NCBI GenBank assembly: GCA_942486035.1
Contig: CALNXK010000375.1
Location: forward strand, 62,001 to 126,000
Length of the DNA: 64,000 nt
Reading direction: 5' to 3'
Source of the DNA: Porites lobata
Taxonomy: Eukaryota > Cnidaria > Anthozoa > Scleractinia > Poritidae
Shown: positions 1 to 12,200 of the stretch, in pieces
How the letters are laid out: the number at the start of each line of letters is the position of its first letter
Numbering within the stretch: the stretch's first letter is position 1
Notes under the pieces: model-generated
The model's database searches: none
What the model was told of the DNA's origin: nothing
Seen by the model: only the letters and a program-made list of their open reading frames with translations
Made by a program: the position numbers and the translations under genes

Positions 1-413
1 ACGGGAAGTAAGCGATGAATAATAGCTCTGCGAGGTCTTGCGTCGAACGAAATTTCACCTTTTGGCGGGAAGAAAACAAATATTGCCTTGTTAACTTTAT
101 CGCGATTTCGAAGGACATGAGCGGCTGTCACAATCCATCCATCACCAAAATGAAATCCGGTTCCAACGTACCCAAGGCCATCCGTATGAGTAACTTCAAT
201 CCGGCAAACGCCCGTGCCAAACTCTTGCAGTTTAGAAAGCGTTTCGTTTAGATTGGACGTTTTCGCAAGGGAGGCTCGATAGTTATCATCGACTGGGATG
301 CTTGAAATTACCTTTCGTTTGTCATTTTCTTCGCACTGGGAAAGTTGTTGTACCTCACTTTCGTATAAAAATCGACGACCTTTCGAGTAACGCCTAAATA
401 TTGAACAAGACAT
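1..413 (-). CDS. Trypsin-like (PA-clan) serine protease domain protein, 5' part only
   Basis: An open frame on the minus strand runs from an ATG at 413 off the left edge with no stop (about 137 residues visible). An in-frame TGA lies upstream, so this ATG is the first available. Residues about 85-100 read GTGFHFGDGWIVTAAHVL. This is the glycine-rich strand followed by the TAAH motif whose His is the first residue of the catalytic triad in trypsin-fold peptidases. The Asp and Ser of the triad would lie beyond the window. There is no signal peptide: the N-terminus is basic and polar (MSCSIFRRYSKGRRF), so an intracellular protein is likelier than a secreted digestive trypsin. The style resembles the trypsin_2/HtrA/FAM111 type of domain, but I cannot assign a family member. 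No intron is visible in this part. Partial gene; the protease-like fold is well supported, substrate unknown. Confidence 0.72.
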   Translation of the reverse strand, partial: MSCSIFRRYSKGRRFLYESEVQQLSQCEENDKRKVISSIPVDDNYRASLAKTSNLNETLSKLQEFGTGVCRIEVTHTDGLGYVGTGFHFGDGWIVTAAHVLRNRDKVNKAIFVFFPPKGEISFDARPRRAIIHRLLP

Positions 414-3400
414 TGCGAGAGCTGCGGGCTCATTACAATACTGAACAGTATAAAAATTAACTAAGAAACATCAACTCTCCCAGCTCACAGCAGCTGCCGT
501 TGGCTAAACAGTTGTCTTGACGACGTCAAGTTTTTCGACAGTGGTTTTTTTGTTAGTAAAATTTTCCATTTTTCTATTTTGCGTTCTAACAGTAAGAACT
601 ATCTGTCTGTACAGATGCTTTACGAGTTTGCAAACTGTCGTCCGCATTAGCAATCGATTATTGCCAAATACAGACAAAGTATGTTTTTGTAAAATCACAG
701 AGAGGAGATAATATTTTTAAAATTCATATCCACAACTCAGGGTGATGATCCGATTGTCTGCAGTTCAGTCAAAGATATCCATTCATATGCAAATACCAAG
801 AGGCCTTAGTGTGGCCGGCTGTTAATTCTTATGCTAATTATTTTAGTTTCAGGTCTTTAAACGATTTGACGGATTTTCTAAATAGCGTCTTGATCAGTAA
901 AAGTTTATTTATCTTCTGTGTACGTTGTTTAGTTTGAAAATGACACAAAGTAAGCAATAAAAAATAAGGAAAATTAAGGATAGAGGAATAACGTTTTGAA
1001 TCTTGACAACATGTTCACAAAATTATAAAAAGCCTCATAAAAGCGTTTAACTGCATGGAGTCTTCTGTCATTTTTGTTCAAACAACGGAAACAAAAGTAG
1101 ACCTATTATCATATCTGATGTGACAGAGCAGTTATCATGAAACCAAACATATAAGAATAGACCAGAAATATACTTTGCTTTACGTTTCTGCTAGTCAACT
1201 GACGTTATACATATTAGAAGAACTGAGTCCCTCATCAGTTTTTGTAGGATGTAGTGTAAGTGCAACTGAGTCAAAGGGTCAAAAGACTATGGCTATATAT
1301 TTTAAGGACTTGTCGCCCATTGTTATTAATTTGGCTACACGGTGGCGACAAATTTTCATATTGCGAAACATTTATTTATTTTGGGCGACGTATAGGGCAT
1401 AGGAATTTGTCGTGGGAATAGAAGCATGTTAGTATAGTTAACTCTTGAAAAGAGCCAAAGAACAAGGACTTAACTTAAACTAAGGCAGGGATCAACTCAA
1501 TGTGTCCGTCTTATAGAGGTTTCAGTGGAAGTTGATTGCAGTTAACTGCAGAATACAGGGTCTCGGCTGATAATTGACGCCCAACAACCACGGCGACGGC
1601 TACGAAAACGTCACTTAAAAGTGAAGTTGCGCTGCTTCAAACTTGATCGCGCTTATTCTACATCTCATTCAATTCGTCAACTCTTGGCAATTTTTTCTGG
1701 AGTTGAATTCTAAAACTCAGTGATCGAAGCAGAAACAGAAGAAAAAAGTCGCTGCCTTGTGTTCACGTCCTCCACAAAACGTGAAATTAGGAATTTTCAC
1801 TTCGTAGTCATGCAGTGACGGCAAAGAAATGTACAAAAACGCGGGCGAGTTGTTGTCGGTTTTGCCAAACTAAAACCTTTTGCTTTTTTACCGTTCTCGT
1901 TGATGTCGCCGTCGTCATTGCTTAAATTAGGAGAAAGAAAGCAGAAAAGGATTCTGGAGAATATGGTTTATAGACATGAGTCGAGTTAACGAGCATAAAG
2001 TGTGGAAATGGGACACGTAACCTCGCAGGCTTAATGCATATGGTTCAACTCTACCTGTAACCACGCCCAAACCGCACCCGCGCATAAACGTGGAAAGTGA
2101 GCCTACTGAGAGGCTAGTGAGCCTGTTGTCGGGCTAGCCGGGAAGATGTCAAATTTTCTCTTCGTGGCGATCTATTCACCACCCCCAGGAGCACAGAAAG
2201 AGCCAATACCTCACTCCCTTGACTCTAAAATATTGATTTCCGCGTTATTGAAATAGCAAAACTAGCCGTTTTTGACTTCCCGGACCCTTCCTCCACTGAT
2301 CCGCCACTGAAACAGGACAGGACTTGTGTTCACACAGAAAAAAGGTGATCCTAAGCGGTTTCTATAACTGACGGAAGGTGCGCCGCACCGATCTTTAAAG
2401 TGTATGGCGTTACATATCGGACAAGTCTCTGTGACATTCTTCATGGCAGTGTGAACGGTGTTCATACCAGGCCATCAAAGTCCAATCTGCTGTGGTCTGG
2501 ATGGCGTTAGGTTTTCAACCTTTTAATTCATTTTCACTTTAAGCTGTTCTCAATACAACTTGCGTATTATTCCATCAAAATGTGCAAACGTTCCAAGATT
2601 AATCACATGCCGTATTCACTCGACGATCGGGAACTTGAACGTCGACCTTGAATATTAAACTGCTGCGCAAAGCAACTGGAGAGATGCGCTTCCAGTTGTT
2701 TCAGTTGAGATTTTTGGAAGAGTATTAATATAAAACAAAAAAACTTCAGGCGTGGCTTTTAACTTGATGCGAAGACCTAAAGCCTTTTTGCACTAATATT
2801 ACTGTTTCCATTATGTTGTAGCAAGGGCACATATATGGACCTTTTATGTTTTCTCTTGCTTGTGGGTGTTAACAACAGGTACTGCCTCAAAAATGTGCCA
2901 AACGTTAAAGATAAGGTTTTTTGACATATGACAAGTGACCAAATGTTTTCACATTAAAAATAAAGATTCTTGAGTGAAGGATAAACGAATCACTGGACAT
3001 CATCTCAAAACGTCACGTTTTATTAGGTTACCTGCTAATCAGAAAAGACCCCCACCCTCCCACCCCCAAGAAGCCTTACCCAGGGATAGCTGAGGACAAG
3101 GTCAACAAGTGTATCATTTTCAAAAAAAATTACAGGTTCACAATATTCATGTGCATTTTTTCCATAACTTCTAATACATGATCAAGAAATTTTAAGACCA
3201 ATGTCGTGAATAAATAATATCAATCAATCAGCTAAATAATAATTATTATTAACAATATAGTTTCGTATCCCTTTTGGCTCCTATTATGACAAAATAATTA
3301 TTTATTTTAACCTATTTCTTTCATTTAAAATAGCAGAACAGTATTTAGTCACCAACAAGAATATTGTAAATTTGCTTCTTAGCTCATTAATTTCTGCAGA

Positions 3401-3938
3401 TATAGAGATTTCTCAAACAAAAAAATTTAAGATTTTCCCAACATATATGCTGTGGAGTGAGCACCTTGTGACACTTTTATTATTATTAAATTTTATATTA
3501 GCTGAAATTTAATGAAGCACACTTTTCTGTGCATTTCTTTGCCGTCACTGCAGTGCTATGATGGGAAAACTAATGCCTAATTTCACCTTTTATAGAGGAT
3601 ATTAAGCTAAAGTTATCCTTGCTGTTGCCGTTGCCGTTCCCTATTTCCTTTTTTTGTCAAAGCAATATCATTTTCCTACCAAAATAGCCAGGAGGCAAAA
3701 TCTGTGGCCCTCAATAATAGCTCTTATAATAAAAATATATATTGGCTCATCTTTTGACATCAGATACCAGTCAGTAGGACTGGCTTGAAGTTAGAAATAA
3801 CCTTCACAAAATGGTATTGAAAATTGGAACAATATCTTTCACTAACTACAGACAAGCAGCACTAGCACTACATTTAATTAATCAACAGGCATCTACTGAC
3901 ATCTAAGTGAAGCCATGATTAAGATTCCACACTGTTCA
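414..3938. other. Intergenic region between the protease gene and TBC1D25
   Basis: This 3.5-kb stretch has no frame I can support as a gene. It should contain the promoter of the minus-strand protease gene (just above 413) and the TBC1D25 3' UTR (just below 3939). It holds one foldback repeat at 1581-1920 and AT-rich sequence with short TTATTATTA runs around 3230-3500. Small open frames here have no recognisable domain. Confidence 0.6.
1581..1920. repeat. Foldback (MITE-like) repeat
   Basis: The left end at about 1581-1613 (caaccacggcgacggctacg and following) is the imperfect reverse complement of the right end at 1891-1920 (ccgttctcgttgatgtcgcc and following). The two GC-rich arms flank about 280 bp of unrelated sequence, the layout of a non-autonomous terminal-inverted-repeat element. 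I see no clear target-site duplication, so the superfamily is not assigned. Confidence 0.4.
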
Positions 3939-6900
3939 TCAACACTCAACAAAATGGTTTGTTTTGAGTGGAACATCAATAAGTTGCTCCTGACTACACC
4001 ATGGTGCTTTAGAATCTTCCTTAACTTGTGTTTCAACACACTTAGCATCTCCAAATGAGCTCAAATATACAGCATACAAAGCTCTTGCTTTTACAAGTGT
4101 TTTAGAAAGGTCATGCTTTCGAACCAGTTTATCAAAGTACATGGCAAGAGTGTTGTAATCCATTTGTTTTTGCACGCAGTGATCCTTGTGAAGTGATAAT
4201 ATGGCCAAGCACATAAACAGAACAAAAGGATTACCATCGCCCAGTTGATAAGGGCCTGGCAATGGAAGCAGTTTTGTTGTTTGATCCACAGATTTTGGCA
4301 TTAATTGACAAAAGGCACTATCCTCCAGATCACTGTCTGAATCCTGCTCTACACCAACACTGGTATCCTCTCCAAAGTAGCCATTCTGCATGAGAATTGC
4401 CGCTGAGTTCACTCTGGCCACCCCACCAGCTGAGCTGGCTTTAGATGGCTGTGTTATCGAACTCCAGGTGACATCCATCAACTGCAGAGCATCCTCAAAG
4501 GGAAACTCTCTCTTCAGATCAAGAAGAAGCCAGCGATAGCAGAAAAACATGTCATCTGCACCAATATTCATGAGATACTTGAACAGTTCTGGCTCCATGC
4601 GATGGACCAACAGAGAAAGGTGCTCAAACTTGAGTGTCATTGCTTTCCCATCCAACAGAAAATGTCCTTTCATTCTGTCCATTAGAGAACAAAAACAGGT
4701 GTATGCTACCGAGTCATCATCAAAGACAACTAGCAAAGGTGCCGCCAGATCACTCATTCCTTGGGCATAAGACACATCAGGATTTTCTATGGCATAAGTT
4801 GTCAACAGGTTAAACAAAGAATCCATGTTCTTATGATCGTCTGGCACAGAAAAATAAGGGTGCCCACGGTCAGTTCGCAACACATCTTTCATTATTAGAT
4901 GGGTAATGGATTCTATTTCTTTGTGATTTCGAGCTTTCCATTTTGATTTAAGATGTTCATAAACTTGTGATTTCATGTTCAAGTGCCTTTCTCTCTCTTC
5001 TTTGGTCAAGTCAGGGGGGAACACATTTAGGAGATGAGGCCAGACCTCTTTACGTAAACCAGGCTCAAGTCCACCTCCTTGGAATATCCTGGCCCATAAC
5101 TCATCAATACCAAGCACTCGACCTTCAGAGTCTAAATGAGACTGCCATTCAATTTCCCTTAAAGGTCCCCGTCGGATTGTTTCTCCAAATGCTCTGGTTA
5201 TCTTGTTGAATGTTCGTTCCATTTGATGTTTCAAAGATATGTGAAAAGGCACATTTGTGGAGACCCCAGTGGATTGTACATTGTTTGTCAGGGGAGCTTC
5301 AGTGGCTTCAAGGAATGTCCAGTCATTTTGACCTTCATCTGCGACACAGGAAAAAAAAACTGTCTAAGAAACAAAAGAAGTATAGCTCATATGGGTCATT
5401 CTTCCACAACAACTTAAGCCTCAATAAATTACGGTTAACACATCTTGCTGTTGCTCCACTTTCAAAAAGAATCCACCTTGAAAATCTCTATCAGCAGTCA
5501 TCAAGCAAGCTCTTCATTATGATACACTGGAACCTTGATATAATGAACCTCTGTATAACAAAATCCTCAGTATAACACAATTCTATTTTGCCCAGTAATA
5601 GTGAACTATATGGCAAAAGACCCTTGTATGACAAAATCTCATTATAGCAAACATATTTTGCCAGTCCCTTGGCCCTTTGTTATATCAAGGTTCCACTGTA
5701 GTTCAAGGCTACATTAATTTTATGCCCAAGTTGCAAGTGCGTTGCAATCAATGAATTGAGCTTTATAATGAAAAGCGACACAATGTGGCAAGCACCTTGA
5801 AGAAAACAGAAGTGCTGCAAGCCACATGACACAAGCATGATATATATGTAAGCAGTTGACATGATGGTAACAGGATAATCACTGTTTAGCCAATAGTGAT
5901 TTGCTTCTTTTGGAGACAGCAAATTTAAATTGCTCTCAAAAATCTCCACAGACTTTCTATTTTCTCATTTCGCCATCCCACCCTTGCACTAGCAGCCAAA
6001 AAAATTACCCACAGTTTTATTCTAATAAACTCGCCTGACATTATCTCTTACGAAAAAATAAAAGGTCTGTGCATAGACTAGATTATATGCACAAAACGTA
6101 AATAATAAATACTGACAACTGGTACAACAACATCATACATTATACAGTACACTTTCAAGATACCATTTACATTTAAACAAAGACATCCTCAAAAGTGAGT
6201 GGGCACTCACTCAAAATAAATTGAAATCTGTGATATCTTAAGCCTATTCATTTTTATAGAGAAGGGAATCCTTAAATAAAAGAGGGGACCCAAAAGGCTC
6301 TCATATCTTTTTCTCACAAAATCAATAGCAAGAGAAATTTTGTATCCATGGTACCCACAGTGTTCTTGCAAAAATTCAGGTCACTATAATGCTTTATCTT
6401 AAATTCAAATTAGTAATGCCCTGAGATGACAAAGGATCAAAGGGGACCATTTTGAGTAAGAAATTAAATAGTATTATCACGATACCTATAAATAAATTTG
6501 ATAATAAATTAGGAGTTTTTTGCCCAACAGCAAAACATAAGGCTTAAAAAATAGCCCTTCACATGCCCTTCTCAGTTTCTTCGTGGTGATTCTCTATCTC
6601 ACATTATTTTGTCATCATGACTACAGCATTTAATAGCATACCAGAATCTTCAATAATTATTTGGAGTTGATTATAAAATTCAATCTAGGGCATCTCCAAC
6701 AAGAAACAAACACAATAAGAGCAACTCTTACTAAAACCAAGCCAGAAACACATGTTGCTTCAGATGATGTGCTTTCTGGACATCAATAATCTGACTATTA
6801 AAGGATCATGCAAATTTCACCTGAGCATATAACAGGTTCAATCTTGAGGCTCAAAAATGGTAAAGAAGCAGTCATGAATGCAGCATCTAGGTCAAAGTCT

Positions 6901-8956
6901 GATGTAAGAGAGAGGAAAACATCAGGTCTCTTGCCATTTTCACTGGTTTGTGGAAGCTGGTAAGATATTTCGAAGTCTCTACGAGATTAAACAACAACAT
7001 ATTTGAGTGTAAACTAAAAGGCAACAGCAAGATTATACCAAAACAGAAATGTGCTATGGGGAGAGAAGAGGCTCTCTGCTCTCACATGTGCTTCCAGACA
7101 GGCCACACAAAGAACTCTACGTCCCCTACTCTTTCTGAACAGTAGTGTGGGTTCATTTCTTGGGATCTGAATCCCCCCCTTCTGCAGTAAACAGGCCTGA
7201 GAAAACAGCTGACACTTTGCAATGCCACCACTGGTTTCCCTGTGAAATGACATCTGAGAAATGAGTGCAGAAACTCCATACTGATGATGCATCACTAACC
7301 AGATCTGGGTAGTGCTTCTGACTGGTTGTGCTGTGTGAGAAATTTGCTTCAGCCAATCAGAAGCACTACCCAGGAGTCATCAGCATAGAATTTCTGTGCT
7401 CGTTTCTCACATGTAATTCCGCGGGGAAACCAGTGGTGGTGGTGCAAAATGTTGGCTGCTTTCTCAGGCTAGGTATTAACTAACCCAAGAAATTATTTTG
7501 TTTCAAAACAAATTTCCCCCACACACAAACCATCTAATTACGAAGGGGAAGATTTCCCCCCTTGAGAAAAAAACTAAATTTGACTGCATCATTTTGACAC
7601 ACTTATAAGAGGGATCCATGATGTGCTTAGGCAGATAACCTTTAAAACATTTTCTAGGGAAATTAATCTTTTGAGATAGCGCCCTCTACAGTGATAGCAC
7701 ATGTTTGTAAACATTGTTTCTATTATTCTAATGCGCCAATCACTAAAACAAAAGAACATTTTGTTTGAGAACTAATAAGCATCAAGCAGGCACATGAATT
7801 CAGCTGACAACACATAATTATGTTTCACATTTATTTCAAGCAGCTTCCAAAGGTATTTGTAAAGCAAACAAGCTGATGTTCAATAGACTAAAGTCAGTCT
7901 GAAGTTGAAGCTAGTGTTCACTTATTACCCAGAGATGTCAAAAACAAGCAATGGGTGAATGCTGGTCTACTTATATTAATTGGTGCAATTTGCAGTGGTT
8001 TTGTTATCCATGAGTGATTATAAATTGCCTAAGAAGCAAAATACATTGTACTCACTATCTGTCTTCTCATTAGCTAAGAGCCTACAGCTAATTTTGGAAA
8101 TCAGTGCAACCTACAGATTAGTTAGTTATCTACTAGCAGATAACTGACTAATCTGTAGGTTACATGCACAATGCATGATTTCCAATAACAACACCAATTC
8201 AGGCCGGCTTCTTTGTGACAGTGTGTTTGTAGTTATTTTCTTCAAAACAATGTATAATAAAACAATCATTAAATTCGGTTTTTGTGATATCCTACTGAAT
8301 CAAGGTCTCGGTAACTGTGATCAGCCTCGGCCTTCAGCTGATAACACTTACCTTGACCTTGATTATCCTGGATGTCACAAAAACCTCATCCAATAAATGT
8401 TTATTAGCAAATCCTCAGTTAGGACATGGGCCTTCATTTTATTAGTTAAGCCTCAACATCACAAACGCAATCAATACCTTTGTGAAAAGATACCCTCGAC
8501 TTTTTAAAAATATGAACAATTAGAAAACATATTTTTGGAAAATGATATTTATGAGTGGTTGCAGCTTAGTAGGATGTCATTTTTTCAAATCAATTCACAT
8601 TAACTTTTAATAATTAACACTGACTTCGACTCTACTATTCTTAAGATAAGTTTAAATTCACACACTTACCCTTGAAGTTGGAAAGCTCGTTTCAATAAAT
8701 GATGAATGTTATTAAAGGAAGTGATATGTGGATCAACGGAAAAACATCTAACCAAACTGCCATCACATAACTGAGACGAAAAGAACAAAAACATTGTTCA
8801 CATTTAGAATGAATAAATCATTAGTCGTCATAACTTCGACCCAAAAGAAAAGATCAGTCGACTATCGCAAAGTTTCAGTCAGTTAGAAACACTCACCAAT
8901 GCTTTCACGCGAATGGCTTCTCGATCTTGCAGAGTGTTAATGGTGGTGAAAGACAT
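3939..8956 (-). CDS. TBC1D25: TBC1 domain family member 25 (Rab GTPase-activating protein)
   Basis: A GTPase-activating protein for Rabs, which in vertebrates (OATL1) acts on Rab33B and binds Atg8/LC3 on autophagosomes. Coding exons on the minus strand are 8897-8956, 8670-8770, 6821-6978 and 3939-5338; phases join exactly to give 572 aa (human about 688; the human C-terminal linker is longer). The N-terminal PB1-like part includes FSVDPHITSFNNIHHLLKRA and ISYQLPQTSE. The last exon opens with NDWTFLE, a W-x-x-L LC3-interacting motif at the site of the human one. The TBC domain follows, with the arginine finger in DVLRTDR and the glutamine finger in SYAQGMSDL. The conserved C-terminal block includes GNPFVLFMCLAIL. 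The ATG at 8956-8954 is chosen because the preceding exon (ending at 9015, donor GTAAGA) has a stop in frame and would be 5' UTR. Head to head with CAPZA. Confidence 0.95.
5523..5700. mobile_element. Tigger/pogo-like MITE in TBC1D25 intron 3
   Basis: The ends are inverted repeats: TACACTGGAACCTTGATATA at 5523 and the reverse complement of TACAGTGGAACCTTGATATA ending at 5700, bounded by TA. Internal sequence repeats the 'tataac/tataat' motifs typical of non-autonomous pogo/Tigger-type Tc1-mariner elements, which duplicate TA on insertion. It is 178 bp long with no coding capacity. It lies in the 1.5-kb intron between the last two TBC1D25 exons. Confidence 0.75.
7194..7471. mobile_element. MITE with long inverted ends (same family as 35895-36186)
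   Basis: The left end gcctgagaaaacagctgaca and the right end, which closes with gctgctttctcaggcta, are inverted repeats extending about 120 bp inward, meeting around agatctgggtagtgcttctg and its complement. The copy at 35895-36186 is closely similar and has a clean 9-bp target duplication. This copy's flanks do not match cleanly, so it is probably older. It lies in TBC1D25 intron 2. Confidence 0.7.
8108..8161. repeat. Short near-perfect hairpin
   Basis: The arms aacctacagattagttagtt and its reverse complement (one mismatch, 24 bp each) surround a 6-base spacer. It sits in a TBC1D25 intron. It may be a minimal foldback transposon remnant; no target duplication is obvious. Confidence 0.6.
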
Positions 8957-9014
8957 CTCCAGCTTCTTTCCCTGAAAGAAATATGAACAGGAAAAGTTGC
9001 TACAATTGTCTTAC

Positions 9015-9236
9015 ATGGTTTCATGACTACGTATATCCTCCATATTGAAAATAACCGCTAACAAAAACAATAGTCTCGCTGGCTCGATAAAATTTTATGC
9101 CCATATTTGGATATTTCCGGATGGGGAAGTTAGACTACTCTTCCCATGATACCTCGGGATACAATTGTGGAATAATCGGAGCCATCTTGAATTTTGCAGA
9201 GTTTTGATTCCTGAAAGTGGAAGAATCTTGTAGAAA
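9015..9236. promoter_or_regulatory. Divergent promoter region of TBC1D25 and CAPZA
   Basis: The TBC1D25 ATG (8956, minus) and the CAPZA ATG (9237, plus) are 280 bp apart. A probable non-coding first exon of TBC1D25 starts upstream and ends at 9015. No TATA box is evident in a convincing position. Promoter placement is inferred from gene layout only. Confidence 0.5.
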
Positions 9237-12200
9237 ATGGCCGACTATGATGAGCCCATTTCAGACGCAGAGAAGGTATGAACAATTTTAACATTTCCCT
9301 TAGTAGCTGTCGTGGCACATGCAGCTATACAGCTTTTTATACCTCAATTCCCTTCAAATCTTAGGTGCGGATTGCTTCTGATTTCATCAAACACGCCCCA
9401 CCAGGAGAGTTCAACGAAGTTTTCAATGGTAGGGGTGAACGTTTTTGATGTACTTTTCTGTTCTTTGGGCTTTTCCGACCTGCTTTCCTTTTCCTTTAGA
9501 TGTCCGTATCTTGTTGAGTAATGACAATTTGCTGAAGGAGGAAGCTGCCAGGTTTGTGTGAGAGTAATAACTAAAACTTATCTAATTTGAGGTAGCTCAT
9601 GACTGTAAACTCAATCCTTGATTATAAAAAGATTTTGTAAGGAAAAAATAAAAGCGTTCTTCTTATCAATACGAAAATGCGATATTTCAGGTGTCCATTC
9701 TTTATTTCTCCATCATCTGGAAAGTAAGCTATTGACGACAGTTATTCTGTATACAAATTGGTGGCACTTTGAAAAAACAAGTCGCAATATCAAAAAACGT
9801 AATTGTTGTTTTTGTTATTGATTTTGACTCACCATTGCCCGTAGATATGTAATATTTGACCTTGAGAGGGTGTTTAGCCACACAATTACAGAAGTGTGGC
9901 TGTAGGGAGGCACATGTAGGTGTTTTTTTTTGTATTTTTTTTCTTTCCCATGCCATTGCATCTCAATATAATGTTCTCTTAGCTGACTCCGGTACATTTG
10001 GTCTAACACTCACCCTGCTTGTTGCCCCATCCCAGTGACCTGTGATAAACAATAAGCCATTTGCAACCTAGCCTGCGAAAACATCTGTTTCTCCTCGCTC
10101 TTCGCCGCTGGGGACGTTTCGCGCGGAGGAACGTCTGCGACTCAGTGGCAGAAATTCTATACTGATGACGTAAAATCTGTCCAGAATCCGGTCACAAGCG
10201 CTGATTGGTCAACGGAGCAGTTACATTGTTTTAGCTATTGTTTACAAATGACAGACAAGAGACAAAAGGTCACAAAGGTCAAATGTAAATGCGGAGAATT
10301 TCTAACAAAACAATCTATATTTGTGGAATATAGTCTTCTCTAGAAGAAACATTTGAGTTTCGCTTGAGCTCGTTGGCAGATGATCACAGTACTTTACCAA
10401 AATCGACCAGGAGACACGTAAAATTGGACAAATTTATACTGGTAACCCCATAACTACCAGAATTATTATGTAAACATTGATTTGCGTCATCAGTATGGAA
10501 TTTCTGTTGCTGAGTCGCAGACGTTCCTCTGCACGAAACTTCCCCAGCGGCGAAGAGCGAGGAGAAACAGATGTTTTCGCCGGCTATTTGCAACCAGAAG
10601 GCTTCACACTTTCACTGTCTTGTGCAAATTGGGGTTATTGATATTTAAACCTCACTGGAGTTACTAACTTGAACCTTACAACATTGTATCAGTTTCACAA
10701 GATCAGCATTTCTCAATCCTGATTTATAATTCATGAAGAGAATGCAAAGGAAATCTCTACAATGATGGTAGTTTGGATATCAGATCTTGAGCTTAGTGTC
10801 AGTGTGAGAACCTATGATATCAAGCATCTTAATATCCAATATATATCTATATATATATATAACCTATCACAAGCATCTTTTAGAAGACACTCCCTTCACA
10901 ACTCAATAAATACAGTACCACAAGTGAAGAGTAAAACAATATGTTTTTCGTCTCTCACCTATATTTCGGCCGTGTTAAACGGCCTTTATCAGGGTGAATG
11001 GCCGTTACAAGCATCACACACCATTATAACATGATAACGAACAAATTTGAAAACTTGCACGCGCTACAAAGAAAGATAAACACGCTCGCGCTCTTACCGG
11101 ACGTGAGATCTAGTCGACCTGTTCTGGCTGTAAAAAAGTCACTTATATTCAAGCCCTGAGGCTGAATACAGTTCAACCTATAGGCCCACTGGCCTTCAAA
11201 AACTCAGCTGCGCCTGTTTTTTTCCACCCACTTCCTGGTTTCTGGATATTAATGAAATGTTATGCATCACGTTTAATACGTCAATATTACTTCTATTTCA
11301 ATTTATCAACAGTGCCTTCTCTGATTACAACAAAGATCAATTTACTCCAGTCAAACTTGAGGGTACTGATGAACAAGTAAGTCGTGGAAACCATAAAGTA
11401 TTATTCTTCTTTCAATGTTGCTGCCTAAGAAAATTTTTTGGAAGCCCTTTGGGCTCCAAAAAGAAAAAAAAAAGGCAGCAGCCTTGTCGTTTAGTCTTCG
11501 TAAGTCCTGAAGTAAGAGAGTCTAGTAGATTGTGGGTATTTAAAGTCATATTTGACACCACAAGCAATCATATCTTCAATGTGGGAAGTCTAGTTTCCAT
11601 TGTTGTTTAATTATTTAATTTATTTATTCAGGTATTAGTGACCAAACACGGTGAACTTCCTGATGGAAGATTCCATGATCCCAGAAGCAAAAAGGCTTTT
11701 CATTATGACCACTTGCGCAAGGTGGGAAATGTTATTATTGTTGTGTTCTCATGTTATAACCGCATGGTATTTGGCTGAGAGGCCAGGGAAAAGATTCAAC
11801 AATCTCCATTAAAAGACTTCAATTTGGTGAAAACTTATGTTTAAGTTCTTCTGTGATAATCTATTCCATCACTGGAGGACAGATGACTACCATTTTTTTA
11901 ACCTGAAATGATGTTGACATTCATTGTTTTGGGAAAAAAATAAATCAACAAAAACTTAGGGAGCTCCTAAATTCTTTGAAGTAAAATGGGTGTGACTTCT
12001 ACTGTTACTTGCATTAGTGTCTCTCATCAAAACCAAAGAGAAATTCTCCTCTAAACCTTTTTGTGTTTTTGTTGTCTGGACACTTTGCTTTTTGCCCAGA
12101 GCTGTGTGTAATCGATTGCATAAATTTGATGATCTTCTTATTTACTCTCTCTTCTGATTGAATATATATTTTCCTTTATATATGCATTCTTTATTATGAT

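Noticed and set aside
15..251. 78-codon plus-strand frame
   Set aside because: It is antisense to the protease-like coding frame, whose translation shows the recognisable TAAH motif.
2262..2465. 67-codon minus-strand frame with a CPIC motif
   Set aside because: A single C-x-x-C plus scattered Cys is not enough for a domain, and there is no partner exon or repeat match I can name. It could be a transposon remnant.
11257..11610. 117-codon plus-strand frame
   Set aside because: Its middle is CAPZA exon 4 and the rest runs into intron past a consensus donor at 11377.
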